A DNA stretch of 9,112 nucleotides from an uncultured Mycoplasmataceae bacterium (GCA_949290035.1 CASEQO010000090.1:1-9112), one strand, 5' to 3'; positions 1 through 8,166 are shown, counted from the stretch's first letter. Numbers and translations are program-made. Notes: generated by a model from the letters alone, not told the origin.

Positions 1-176
1 CAATGAAATTTTCCATATGATTCTTCTATATAATAGTCATTTTTGTAAGATTTATATGTAAAAAATAATGAAATTAAAAATAAGATAATACATATTGATC
101 CACCAATGTAATAACCTCAATGTGGTTCAATATTTAATTCAAGATTACCAATATTAGCGTTAATTAAATTTATCAT
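1..176 (-). CDS. Unidentified membrane protein, N-terminal part only
   Basis: This is an open frame on the minus strand from ATG at 176 to the window edge (58 residues visible, no stop). It needs one TGA read as Trp, in the stretch EPHWGYYIGG. The start MINLINANIGNLELNIEP is followed by a hydrophobic segment (about residues 22-42, GGSICIILFLISLFF) and then a Lys/Tyr-rich stretch, as expected for a membrane protein whose first helix comes near the N-terminus. I do not recognise the family. A weak resemblance to the start of Lgt-type membrane enzymes is not enough to name it. It lies divergent from ptsG, 46 bp away. There is no clear Shine-Dalgarno upstream, so the exact start is uncertain. The coding call rests on frame openness, the Trp codon and the plausible membrane helix. 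Confidence 0.6.
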
Positions 177-222
177 ATATTATATATACCACAATATACT
201 TAAGAAAGGAGATAAAATATAA
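177..222. promoter_or_regulatory. Divergent intergenic region with strong ptsG ribosome binding site
   Basis: This 46-bp gap separates two divergent genes. On the plus strand AGAAAGGAGAT at 203-213 is a near-perfect match to the mollicute anti-Shine-Dalgarno and sits 9 bases before the ptsG ATG at 223, which fixes that start. Possible -10 boxes for ptsG are TATATT (176-181) and TATACT (195-200). The second would place transcription start inside the ribosome binding site, so the first is more likely. No convincing -35 is visible. The leader is too short for a GlcT-type RNA antiterminator. Confidence 0.6.
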
Positions 223-2712
223 ATGAATAGTTTTCAAGTCAATATAAAAAATATGACTCAAAAAGTGTTTGGTGGATTTAAGAAAAAAGATTCTAGTAAA
301 AAAGGATCTGGTAAAGAATTTATTGCAACACTTTCAAAAGGATTAATGTTGCCTATAGCAATGTTACCAATAGCAGGTTTATTTTTAGGTATTGGTGCAG
401 CTATTGTAACTAATGCAGGAACAAATGAAGCATTAACTATATTTGGTAATTTCTTAAAATTACCTGGTGATGTTATTTTTGGAGCATTACCAGTATTATT
501 TGCAATTGCTATTGCAATCGCTTTTACAAAAGATTCAGGACCTGCAGCGTTATCAGCATTAGTAGGATTTTTAGTCTTTAGTGCTTTGCAAGCAGCTTTA
601 TTAACACCAGTAAAAGGTGTTGATGACAATGTATTAGGTTATAATCTAATGTTTTACACTGATGGAAGTTTAGGTAAATATTCTCAAGGTTTTGGGTTAC
701 CTAAGTATTTAGTTGGTAGTGTACTTGGTATAAACCAATTATCATCATCTGTGTTTGGTGGTTTTCTTGTAGGATTTATTGTTGCATTTTTATATAATAA
801 ATTTAAAAATATACAATTACCTTCAATTATTGGATTTTTCTCAGGAATAAGATTTATTCCTATAATTACATTCTTAACTTTATTCCCTATAACAATATTA
901 TTCTTAATATTATGACCATTATTTGGAATCCTATTTTACATAATAGGAGAAGGTTTAGGTGGGGGTTATATGTATGGATTTAACTCTTTCATATTTGGAT
1001 ATATTGAAAGAGCATTAGTTCCATTTGGAGTACACCATGCATTTTATTCTCCATTATGATATTCAGCTGCTGGAGGAACACTAGACTTAAATGGTTTAGC
1101 AATTGTTAGTGGACAAACTTTACAAGGAAATATTACATGATTAGAATATATTAATGCTAATGGTATCACTTTAGAAGCAGGAGTTAATTCAATTCAAGGT
1201 GATCAAAATGTATTTGCATTTTTAAATACATTAGTTGGTAGAGAAGCTATATTAGCAGATGGTACAAAAGCTATTATTCAATTTAGTGATTTTACATCAT
1301 CTGTTTATAATGAAGTATGAAATTCTTTAGGTAGTGCTATAACTGCAGGAAAAGAAAAAGCATCTATAGGTGTAAATGTAGGACAATATATGCAAGGTAA
1401 ATATCCATTTATGATGTTTGGGTTACCTGCTGCATCATTGGCTATGGTGATGGCTGCGCCAAAAGAAAATAGAAAAATGGCAGCATCTATTACAATATCA
1501 GCTGGTTTAACATCATTTTTAACAGGTATTACTGAACCAATAGAATTTACATTCTTATTTTTAGCTCCATGATTATTCTGAGGAGTTCATGCATCATTAT
1601 GTGCATTATCATTTGGATTTATGAATTGATTTGGACTAATGTTTCCAAGTACTGCTCCTCATATTGGTATGACATTTAGTGGTGGTACAATTGACTGAGT
1701 AATTTATGGAGGTATTCAAATACCTGGAGGTTCTAATGCATGATGATCATTAATATTAGGTGCAATATATGCTCCAATATACTATTTTGTATTCTATTTC
1801 TTAATTAAAAAATTTAATATTGCTACTCCAGGTAGAGGAAACAATACAAAATTATTTACAAAAAGTGATTTCTTAAATAAAAAAGGAAATGCAGGTGATG
1901 AAAATAGAAATATTGCATTAAATATAATTGATGCATATGGTGGTGTAGAAAATATTAGAAATGTGGATGCATGTATTACTAAATTAAGAATTAGTATTAA
2001 TGATCAATCTAAAGTTGATGAAGAAAGATTAACTAGAGATTTAGGTGCAATGGGAGTTATAAGACCTTCTAAAACTGCAACATATTCTATATATGGTGCA
2101 AAAGCAGATTTATATAAAAATGAAATAAATGATATTTTAAAAGAGATTGAAAACAATCCTTCTTTAAAAGATGAATTATTTAAAAATATTAACAATGTTC
2201 ATGTTGAATCTAATTTAAATAGTGAAAAATCTCATGAAAAATTAACTATATATGCACCTGTGGATTGTACAGTAGTTCCAATGGAAGAAATACCTGATAA
2301 AACATTTAGTGATGGAATAGTAGGTGAAGGTGTAGGGATTATACCAAAATCAAAAGAATTCTTTTCAATACTAAAATCAGGTGAAATGGAATTAGTATTT
2401 AATACTGGTCATGCATATACTTTTAAATCTAAAGAAGGAACACAAATATTAATGCATATTGGTATTGATTCAATAAATTTAAAAAATGAAAATGGTAAAG
2501 ATATTAATTTATTTAAACCCTTAGTAAAAAATAATCAAAAATTAACATCAGCTACTAAAATTGTTGAAGTAAATAATGCTAATTTAAAAAAATATGCAAA
2601 ATCAAACATAACACCAATATTTATATTAAATGATTCTATAAAAGGAAGAAGTATTACAATTCTTGCAAAAGGAGATGTTAAAAAAGGTACACCATTATTT
2701 GAAATAAAATAA
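223..2712 (+). CDS. ptsG: PTS glucose-type permease EIICBA
   Basis: This is a phosphotransferase-system sugar permease that imports glucose across the membrane and phosphorylates it with phosphate passed from PEP through EI and HPr. It is one chain of 829 residues in the order C-B-A. EIIC spans about 38-545: hydrophobic segments, HHAF with His271/272, and the sugar-site motif GITEPIEF at 435-442 (Glu438). EIIB spans about 561-640, with the phosphocysteine Cys584 in [14 protein letters not shown] spans about 674-829, with His730 (NTGHAY) and the phospho-accepting His745 (MHIGID). All catalytic residues are present. Ten in-frame TGA codons are read as Trp (first at 913, last pair at 1741-1746). 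A stretch of about 103 residues (286-388) separates HHAFYSPLW from the conserved [12 protein letters not shown]; it looks longer than in B. subtilis PtsG (judged from memory). The start follows a strong Shine-Dalgarno and a hairpin terminator follows the stop. Glucose specificity is inferred from family; GlcNAc or maltose relatives cannot be fully excluded. Confidence 0.95.
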
Positions 2713-2723
2713 GTTAAAAAAAT

Positions 2724-2762
2724 AAAATATGAAATCATGAAAAATATGATTTCATATTTTTT
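2724..2762 (+). terminator. Rho-independent terminator of ptsG
   Basis: A perfect 15-bp inverted repeat (arms 2724-2738 and 2746-2760, 7-base loop) begins 11 bases after the ptsG stop. It runs into a stretch of T at 2757-2762. The stem is AT-rich but long, as is usual in mollicutes. It separates ptsG from the DUF2188 gene. Confidence 0.85.
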
Positions 2763-2801
2763 ATTACTATATAATATTTTATTTTTATTAATATTATTAA
2801 G

Positions 2802-2836
2802 TATAATCATATTGTAATTTATTTAATACAAGGAAG
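2802..2836 (+). promoter_or_regulatory. Promoter -10 and ribosome binding site for the DUF2188 gene
   Basis: A consensus TATAAT lies at 2802-2807, about 34 bases before the ATG at 2842. AAGGAAG at 2830-2836 is a good Shine-Dalgarno with a 5-base spacer. No clear -35 is visible. With the ptsG terminator upstream, this suggests the small gene is transcribed on its own. Confidence 0.6.
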
Positions 2837-2841
2837 AAAAA

Positions 2842-3147
2842 ATGGCTTTATTTAAAAAATCTAAAAAAGAAGATAAAACTTCTAAAAAAGAAGAAAAGAA
2901 AACCCCTAAAAAAGAAACTAGTTCTTCTAAAAAACCAACAAACATTTATTATCTTACTATGAGAGAAGAAAAAGGTAAAAAAGTTGGTTGAGAAGTGAAA
3001 AGAGGAAATGCAGCAAAAGTTTCTGCATTTGTAAAAACAAAAGAAGAAGCTAAAGTTAAAGTAAAAGAATTAGCAAAAAACTCTGAAGCTACTGTAATTA
3101 TTTATAAAATGGATGGTTCAGTAGAAGAAACTTATAAAATTAATTAA
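2842..3147 (+). CDS. Small DUF2188-domain protein with Lys-rich N-terminus
   Basis: This 101-residue protein has one Trp encoded by TGA (2989-2991, in KKVGWEVKRG), so a standard-code reading cuts it in half. Residues 1-31 form a low-complexity, strongly basic leader (13 Lys, with Glu, Ser and Thr). From about residue 34 the sequence NIYYLTMREEKGKKVGWEVK, followed by AAKVSAFVKTKEEA, an Ala/Lys helix, TVIIYKMDGSVEE and TYKI, has the pattern of DUF2188: strand, Trp-x-Val-Lys, Thr-Lys-x-Glu-Ala helix, then hydrophobic strand and Asp-Gly turn. The function of DUF2188 is not established. There is no signal peptide or membrane segment, so it is probably cytoplasmic. The basic tail could contact nucleic acid or membrane, but that is a guess. 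It has its own promoter and terminator, and highly lysine-biased codons like its neighbours. Start supported by AAGGAAG. The domain assignment is from memory of the family pattern. Confidence 0.85.
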
Positions 3148-3178
3148 AATAATAACTCAATTGAGTTATTATTTTTTT
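3146..3178. terminator. Bidirectional palindromic terminator between converging genes
   Basis: Positions 3146-3175 form a perfect 30-bp palindrome centred on the AATT at 3159-3162, followed on the plus strand by seven T (3172-3178). It contains the end of the DUF2188 stop codon on one side and the Nudix gene's stop codon on the other. As a hairpin it would have about 13 pairs with a 4-base loop. The T-run is strong for the plus strand; in the other direction it is shorter and interrupted, so termination of the Nudix transcript is less certain. Confidence 0.8.
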
Positions 3179-3696
3179 AGCATATGAAATAAACAAATAG
3201 TTTTTGCATCTGTAATAGTTCCATTATTAATAAGATTATCAATTTCATCATAAGATTTTTTAGTAATTGTTAGAAACTCATCACTATCTAGATTTTGTTT
3301 TATTTTTTTATCTACTTCTCCATAATATAAATGAATAACTTCGTTTATGAAAGCAAAAGAAGGATGAATCTTTCCTAAATATTTAATATTTTTTGCTTTA
3401 TAACCTAATTCTTCTTCTGATTCTCTAATTATAGTATTTAAAGGATCTTCATTGTTATCTATTTTTCCTGCGCAAAATTCTAATTCATATTTATTTGTAC
3501 CAATTCTATATTGTTCTACCATAAAATATTTATTATCACTTTTATCTAATAATGCTATACAACAAGCACCAGGATGTAAAATTAGATCTCAATTAGTTTT
3601 TTGATTGTTTGGTAATCTGATTTCATTTCTAGTGAATGTTAAAACATTTCCTTTTAAAATTTTTTTAGTATTTAATATCTTAAATTCTTTTTTCAT
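3169..3696 (-). CDS. Nudix hydrolase, ADP-ribose pyrophosphatase type
   Basis: This 175-residue protein probably hydrolyses a nucleoside diphosphate linked to another moiety, most likely ADP-ribose, with Mg2+ in the cytoplasm. The Nudix box is complete at residues 77-99: Gly77, Glu83, then RESEEELGY with Arg91, Glu92, Glu95, Glu96 and Gly98. The usual hydrophobic residue after RE is Ser93. Just downstream, HPSFAFINEVIHLYYGEV (Glu119) matches the segment that marks ADP-ribose pyrophosphatases. One TGA is read as Trp (residue 36, KTNWDLILHPG). An internal Met at 3522 would give a shorter protein. The ATG at 3696 is preferred because it restores the normal N-terminal strand region and has AGGA just upstream (minus strand, 3708-3703). 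That site overlaps the stop of the upstream mtnN, 8 bp away, so the two are probably co-transcribed and coupled. Substrate is inferred from family, not shown. Confidence 0.88.
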
Positions 3697-3704
3697 GTTT
3701 TTTC

Positions 3705-4397
3705 CTATAATATATTAATTATTTCTAGAAGTAATTTTTCAATACTTGGTTTTTTATTTTCTAAGTCACTATCTCATTTTTTATAATTATATTTCTTATT
3801 AAAAATAGAATCAACTACTAATTTAATACTAAGTAAATTTTTATTTAGTTTATCGCATATTTGAGCTATTGATGTTGATTCCATATCTGCACATAATATA
3901 TGGTGTTCATTAATTATATTTTTGTATTTTTTATAATTTGATTTTGTTAAGAATGAATCAGATGTTCCAATAGTACCTATTTTTAATTTATAATTATCTT
4001 TTAATGAATTAAAAATTTTGTTTAATGATTCATTATTTGTTTCAAAAAAATGTTTTTCTTGTGGAACTTGTCCTAATTTATAATTAAAAATTGTTGCATC
4101 AACATCTAAATATATAAATTTATCCCCAATAACTATATCATCAATAAAAATATCTTTATTAATTGAACCTGATGATCCAATGTTAATGATTAAATTAGGA
4201 TTAAATTCATTTATCATTGTCCCAATACAATAAGCAGCGTTAGCTTTTCCAATTTTTGAAAAACAAACAATAATATTTTTATTAGAAATTTTACCTTGAT
4301 AATATTCAATATTTTTGAAAATATTATGTTTTCAATTATTATCAAAAATATCTAATTCTTCTTTCATTGCAACAATTACTAAAATATCTATATTCAT
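3705..4397 (-). CDS. mtnN: 5'-methylthioadenosine/S-adenosylhomocysteine nucleosidase
   Basis: The enzyme cleaves adenine from methylthioadenosine and S-adenosylhomocysteine, removing inhibitory by-products of SAM use and recycling adenine. The 230 residues match the E. coli length (about 232). Landmarks in order: AMKEEL with Glu14 (counterpart of catalytic Glu12), FSKIGKANAA, INIGSSGS (about 72-78), GTSDSF, CADMESTSIAQIC with Glu173 (counterpart of Glu174), and LVVDSI with Asp196 (counterpart of catalytic Asp197). The last motif is VVD where most relatives have ISD. Two TGA codons are read as Trp (residues 22 and 208). The second extends the protein to the TAG at 3707-3705, so a standard-code stop near 3774 is false. 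An in-frame ATG at 4415 would add MKENFN. I chose 4397 because MNIDILVIVAMKEEL fits the family start, but neither has a good Shine-Dalgarno. It is the first gene of a two-gene operon with the Nudix hydrolase. Confidence 0.92.
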
Positions 4398-4515
4398 ATT
4401 AAAATTTTCTTTCATAAATCTATATGAATATATTTTAAGTTAATAAATTAATAGAAAATATAAATATTTTATGTATAGTAGAATTTTATATTTTTAAAAT
4501 ATATAATATTTATAT
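4398..4515. promoter_or_regulatory. Divergent promoter region between mtnN and the surface-protein gene
   Basis: These 118 bp are almost entirely A and T. On the plus strand TATAAT at 4502-4507 is a consensus -10 only 8 bases before the ATG at 4516. Transcription would begin at or within a base or two of the start codon, giving a leaderless mRNA; no Shine-Dalgarno is present. On the minus strand a possible -10 for mtnN, TATATT, lies at 4432-4427. Neither has a recognisable -35. No longer hairpin or operator stands out above the AT background. Confidence 0.5.
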
Positions 4516-7500
4516 ATGAATAAGAAGAAAATATTTAAATTTATATCTTTTTTTTCTTTTATTCCGATAACTAGTGTTATCATATTTTCTTGTGTAAATA
4601 ATAAAAATGATAACTATTTAAATAATAATATTAAAGAATTAAACCAAACTAGGATAAGTGAAACATATATAACAAATGGTATAATAACAAAAGGTGATGA
4701 AAAAGATCCTAACACATTAGATAAACAAGTTGCAGGAGATATTTTTTTAGCTAAAAAAAAATACCCGAATGATCAATCAAAATTATTTTATAGTAGTGTA
4801 TGAAAGAATTTTATTTACAATTCAATATTACAAAATAAACCATCAGGTTTAAAAGCTGATGGAGTTTTAGATATTGAATATAGTTCATATAATAATTTAA
4901 CTGGTGAATTATACATATCAAAAGTAAAAGTTGAAAATTGATTAAACTCAACAGGGGGCTTAGAAGAATCATGAAAATGAATTGAACCAGAAGAACCTGT
5001 TGTAGTAAAAGGTTTTAAAAAGATTTTATCAACAGAAGTAGCTTCTGAATGTGAAGTTGATGATGCTAATTTAACATCAAAAATACCTACTTCAGTAACA
5101 TTAGATGAAGTTAAAAATTTTATTTATTCAAAAAAAGATCAAATAATACTTAATTTTCCAGGTACTTTATCAAATTCAGATATTAATGTTTTAAATATTT
5201 ATCCTTTTAATGCAGAAGGAACAATTATATGTAATATTGGCTTAAGTAAATATTATGATAAGTCAATAGGTGAACTTAAAACTTGAGATCAAAATAAAGT
5301 CTTTGGAAGAGTTTTGTTAAAAGGTTTTAAAATAAATAATTTAGGAACAAGTATAAAAAACCCAAGTGTATCAATTGAAGGGTTTAGAGATGTTCTTGCA
5401 CAAGAGTTTTGTAAAGAAGGGAATATACCACCACTTGATTATCAAAACAAAATAAAGAATTTTATTGCTTCAAATGCATTATCAAATTTACCAGATGGAT
5501 TTAATAGTAACAATATAAAAGAAATAAAATATGACTCTTTTAATAATTTAACAGGTGAATTACAAATTAATCAAATAGTTCTTGATTATTATAAAGATCA
5601 AGATGGAAATATAAAAAATGATGGTACAAAAGCATTTGATACATTAATAATAATTACAGGATTTAAAAAAGTATCACCTTCTATTTTTAATACAAGTATT
5701 AAAATATCTGATCCATATTTAAATGTTGGTGTAGATTCAATAACAAATGATCAATTAAGACAATGAGTAAATGAAAATAAAAATGAAATTGTAGTTAATG
5801 GTTCTGAAAAGTTACAATTATCTTTTAGTAATGAAAGTATTGTTAGAGATAGTAAAAAAGGAACTATAAAAATTGATAAGATATCAGCTCAATATTGATA
5901 TAAAGAAGAAAATGGTGAACTAGTATATAATATGCCTAATACATGAGTATTAGAGATCACAGGCTTTAAACAATTAGATTTTGCAACATCAATAAAAACA
6001 ACTGACACATCAGTTAAATCTGATTCAATTTTATCTTCATTAGCTTCATCAGAAATAACTTATGATAATGTAAATTTAAAAAGTTTTGTTTTAAATAATT
6101 TAATTATTAATCCAAAAAATATTTCATATTCAATAAATGATATTGAATTAGCTCTTGGAGTTGCTCAACCATTAAGAGGAATGTTACAAATAACATCTAT
6201 TACTCTTCCAAGATATTCAGATGATAATGGAAATATTGTATATAAATCTAAAACATTTCAAGGTTCATTTAATTTAATTGATTTTAAAATTATTTCGCAA
6301 ACTAATATTAAAACAACTGTAGATGTTTCTAATTCAAATATTGGACAAAGAAGTATTTATAAAATATCAGATAGTGAAATAGATAGTTATGTAAAAGAAA
6401 ATTTAGTTTCACTATTTGCAAGTAATTTACCTATATTAACTAATGAAGATATTTTAGTTAATGACATAAAAAGAAATAGCAATAATGATACAATATCACT
6501 AAAAATTTCATTAAATAGATATTACAATCAAAATGGACAAATTATTGTTGTTACTAGTCAAAATGGTAATACTCCATTATCTCAAATAGTTACATTAACT
6601 GGATTTAAGCCAACAACAAATGAAACTGTTATTAAAGAAAATACTTCAGTATTTATAAATCAAGAAAAGATACCATCTATCATGTATCCTGGAAAAATTA
6701 CAGATGGAAATCCAATTAAAATTACAAAAAACGATACAAATTCATTATTGTTATTTAATTTTATTAAGGATAATTGTTTAGTTAATATTCCAGCTAATTT
6801 TGATCCACTATATGATATATCATATGTTTCTATTTCAAATATTAATAATAAAGACGGTTCTATAACAATAAATGAAATATCATTGAAAAAATATAAAAAT
6901 GAAGATGGTAATGATATTGAAAATCAAAGTGGTCAACCTTTTTCATGTAATTTAAATATATATGGATTTGGTCAAGTAAATAATTATACAAAATTTCAAG
7001 AAAAAATACCTGTTTCAAATTTTAATAAATATATTTCAAACATTGCAAATGCATCTAATGACCAGATAAGAGATGCATTATATGCATATATAAAAGACTA
7101 TACTTTAGTTTCAGGGCAAACACCAGAAAGTGGTAAAGATTATATAATTTGATATTTACCTTCTAAAGAACAAACAGGAATAGATTATCTTTCTATATTA
7201 AATAATTACTTAAATATATCTGATATTAAATTAAAAACTAATGGTATTGATAGTTATGTAGAATTTAAATTAATTTTAGGTGTATATTTTGATGAAAATT
7301 ATAATTTTCATGCATCAAAAGACCCTATAATAGGTAATAGTAATATAATGGTATCTGAATTAGTTAGTATTGGTAATCCAAATCTTGAAAATGAAGTTTA
7401 TGTAGATTCTACAAAAGATTTTTTCACTAAAAATAATTGAAGAAATACTTGAATAGTTGCAGGTGTTGGTGGAGGAGTTTTATTAATTATTATCATTCTT

Positions 7501-7755
7501 ATTATTGTAGCTATGGCAGTATTAAACAATAGAAAAAAAATTGAATTACAAGTAAAAACGTCTCGTGTAAATAATATGGTTGAATACCATAATCAAAATA
7601 ATAATCAACATAATCAAATTGCTACAAGAAATAATAATATAAATACTCCAATTTACAATGATAGAAATAGATCTAATATGGATCAAAGACAAAATCCAAA
7701 CCAGAGAAATACAAATGGTTCTAGAAATAGAATTCCACCAAATAATAGAAGATAA
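4516..7755 (+). CDS. Large repeat surface lipoprotein (Lipoprotein_17-like) with C-terminal membrane anchor
   Basis: This 1079-residue protein is predicted on the outer face of the membrane. Residues 1-25 are a basic-hydrophobic signal ending in IIFS, with Cys26 as the lipidated residue. From about residue 65 to 960 it is built of seven clear, possibly eight, diverged repeats of about 105 residues. Each has a helix with a [FW][IV] core, then strands such as NNLTGELQINQIVLDYY, a DxxGN turn and an ending of the GFK type. The GFK-type endings fall at residues 166, 270, 382, 483, 589 (DFK), 696 and 817 (GFG). The pattern matches the mollicute 'lipoprotein associated domain' (Lipoprotein_17), whose function is unknown. 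A glycine-rich helix (about 980-1003, ending LLIIIILIIVAMAV) spans the membrane. The last 76 residues are about 23 Asn, 11 Arg and 7 Gln. Eleven TGA codons are read as Trp, and no other stop interrupts. T8 (4548-4555) and A9 (4753-4761) tracts occur early. Role in adhesion or antigenic display is inference. Confidence 0.92.
4548..4555 (+). repeat. T8 homopolymer tract in the signal-peptide codons
   Basis: Eight T followed by C and four more T lie in codons for the hydrophobic part of the signal peptide (SFFSF). A one-base slip would shift the frame and abolish the protein. Long T runs are common by chance at this base composition, so a switching role is only a possibility. Confidence 0.4.
4700..7400 (+). 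repeat. Tandem ~105-residue domain repeats within the surface protein
   Basis: The repeats are visible at protein level through the recurring GFK-type ending of each unit, spaced 104, 112, 101, 106, 107 and 121 residues. Approximate units end at nucleotides 5019, 5331, 5667, 5970, 6288, 6609 and 6972; a last, poorly conserved unit may end near 7290. At DNA level most have diverged, but 21-base segments around 4892 and 5542 (encoding NNLTGEL) differ at one position, so units 1 and 3 may be the most recently related. Boundaries are approximate. Confidence 0.7.
4753..4761 (+). repeat. A9 homopolymer tract early in the surface-protein gene
   Basis: Nine A encode Lys-Lys-Lys before Tyr, about 80 codons into the gene. 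It is a potential slippage site near the 5' end of a surface-antigen gene. In the sequence as given the frame is intact (the ON state if it does switch). Confidence 0.4.
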
Positions 7756-7806
7756 AAATAAATAATAAGAATTATCTTATTTAGATTGATTCTTATTATT
7801 TATTTT
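7755..7806. terminator. Hairpin shared by the converging surface-protein and PQ-loop genes
   Basis: A perfect 18-bp inverted repeat (arms 7755-7772 and 7789-7806, 16-base loop) starts on the last base of the surface-protein stop. The stop of the minus-strand PQ-loop gene lies in the loop, and the right arm is its coding sequence for the C-terminal Asn/Lys-rich residues. The flanking T runs are interrupted, so it is a probable rather than textbook terminator. Its position between two converging stops supports use in both directions. Confidence 0.65.
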
Positions 7807-8166
7807 ATTTGATATATATTCTCTTTCAGAAATACCTTCTTTTTTTGCTCTTATCATATTAATAAATTTAATAGAAGTTATTATTGTATTTAGTGTTATA
7901 GAAACTACATTAGTTATTAGTACTGGTAATCCTGATGATAATTTAACAGATAAATCAGGGCTATCAGGATTAATTATAACCATTATTGAATATGCTATTC
8001 AAAATATTGATGATATATATACTAATGAATAGAAAGATAAAGATATCCCTGATGTATCTTTTGTTCTTAGAGTTTTAATTGCTTGAGGAAATCATCCTGT
8101 CATAGTTAGTAAACTACTAATTATACCAATTACAAAAACAACTATACTAAATGTTGTATTAAACAT
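7777..8166 (-). CDS. PQ-loop membrane protein, SemiSWEET-like sugar transporter
   Basis: This is a 129-residue protein with three hydrophobic helices (about 5-25, 43-65, 80-103). That is the size and topology of a SemiSWEET, which works as a dimer and lets sugars cross the membrane passively. The first helix ends in TGWFPQAIKTLRTKDTSGIS, where Pro27-Gln28 is the PQ motif and the KTxxTKDTSGIS loop is typical. Trp56 in helix 2 and Asn86 in helix 3 sit where SemiSWEETs have sugar-contacting Trp and Asn. Two TGA codons are read as Trp (residues 25 and 56). Only the last 68 residues are open under the standard code, so it is easily missed. The start ATG at 8166 follows AAGGA, which lies within the last codons of rimI, and only 3 bases separate the two genes, indicating one operon. 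The basic tail from about 105 should be cytoplasmic. Transport substrate is unknown; PQ-loop relatives also carry other solutes. Confidence 0.85.

Noticed and set aside
177..222. Possible GlcT/LicT-type RNA antiterminator or riboswitch before ptsG
   Set aside because: The gap is only 46 bp, is occupied by the ribosome binding site, and shows no overlapping hairpins.
258..629. Minus-strand open frame of 123 codons opposite ptsG
   Set aside because: It lies antisense to the conserved EIIC region, has no family resemblance or ribosome binding site, and its Ala/Asn/Pro-rich product is what the reverse of this coding sequence would give.
2004..2810. Two minus-strand open frames (2004-2195 and 2535-2810)
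   Set aside because: Both are shadows of the EIIB and EIIA domains of ptsG. The second also runs through the terminator hairpin, and neither has a recognisable product.
4398..4515. AT-rich stretch as possible replication origin or attachment site
   Set aside because: It has no DnaA-box cluster, no repeats beyond AT background and no integrase nearby. It is explained as a divergent promoter region.
223..7755. Apparent broken genes (ptsG, surface protein, mtnN and others split by stop codons)
   Set aside because: Every internal stop is TGA, each at a position where Trp fits, and the pieces share one frame. This is mollicute code 4, not decay or frameshift.
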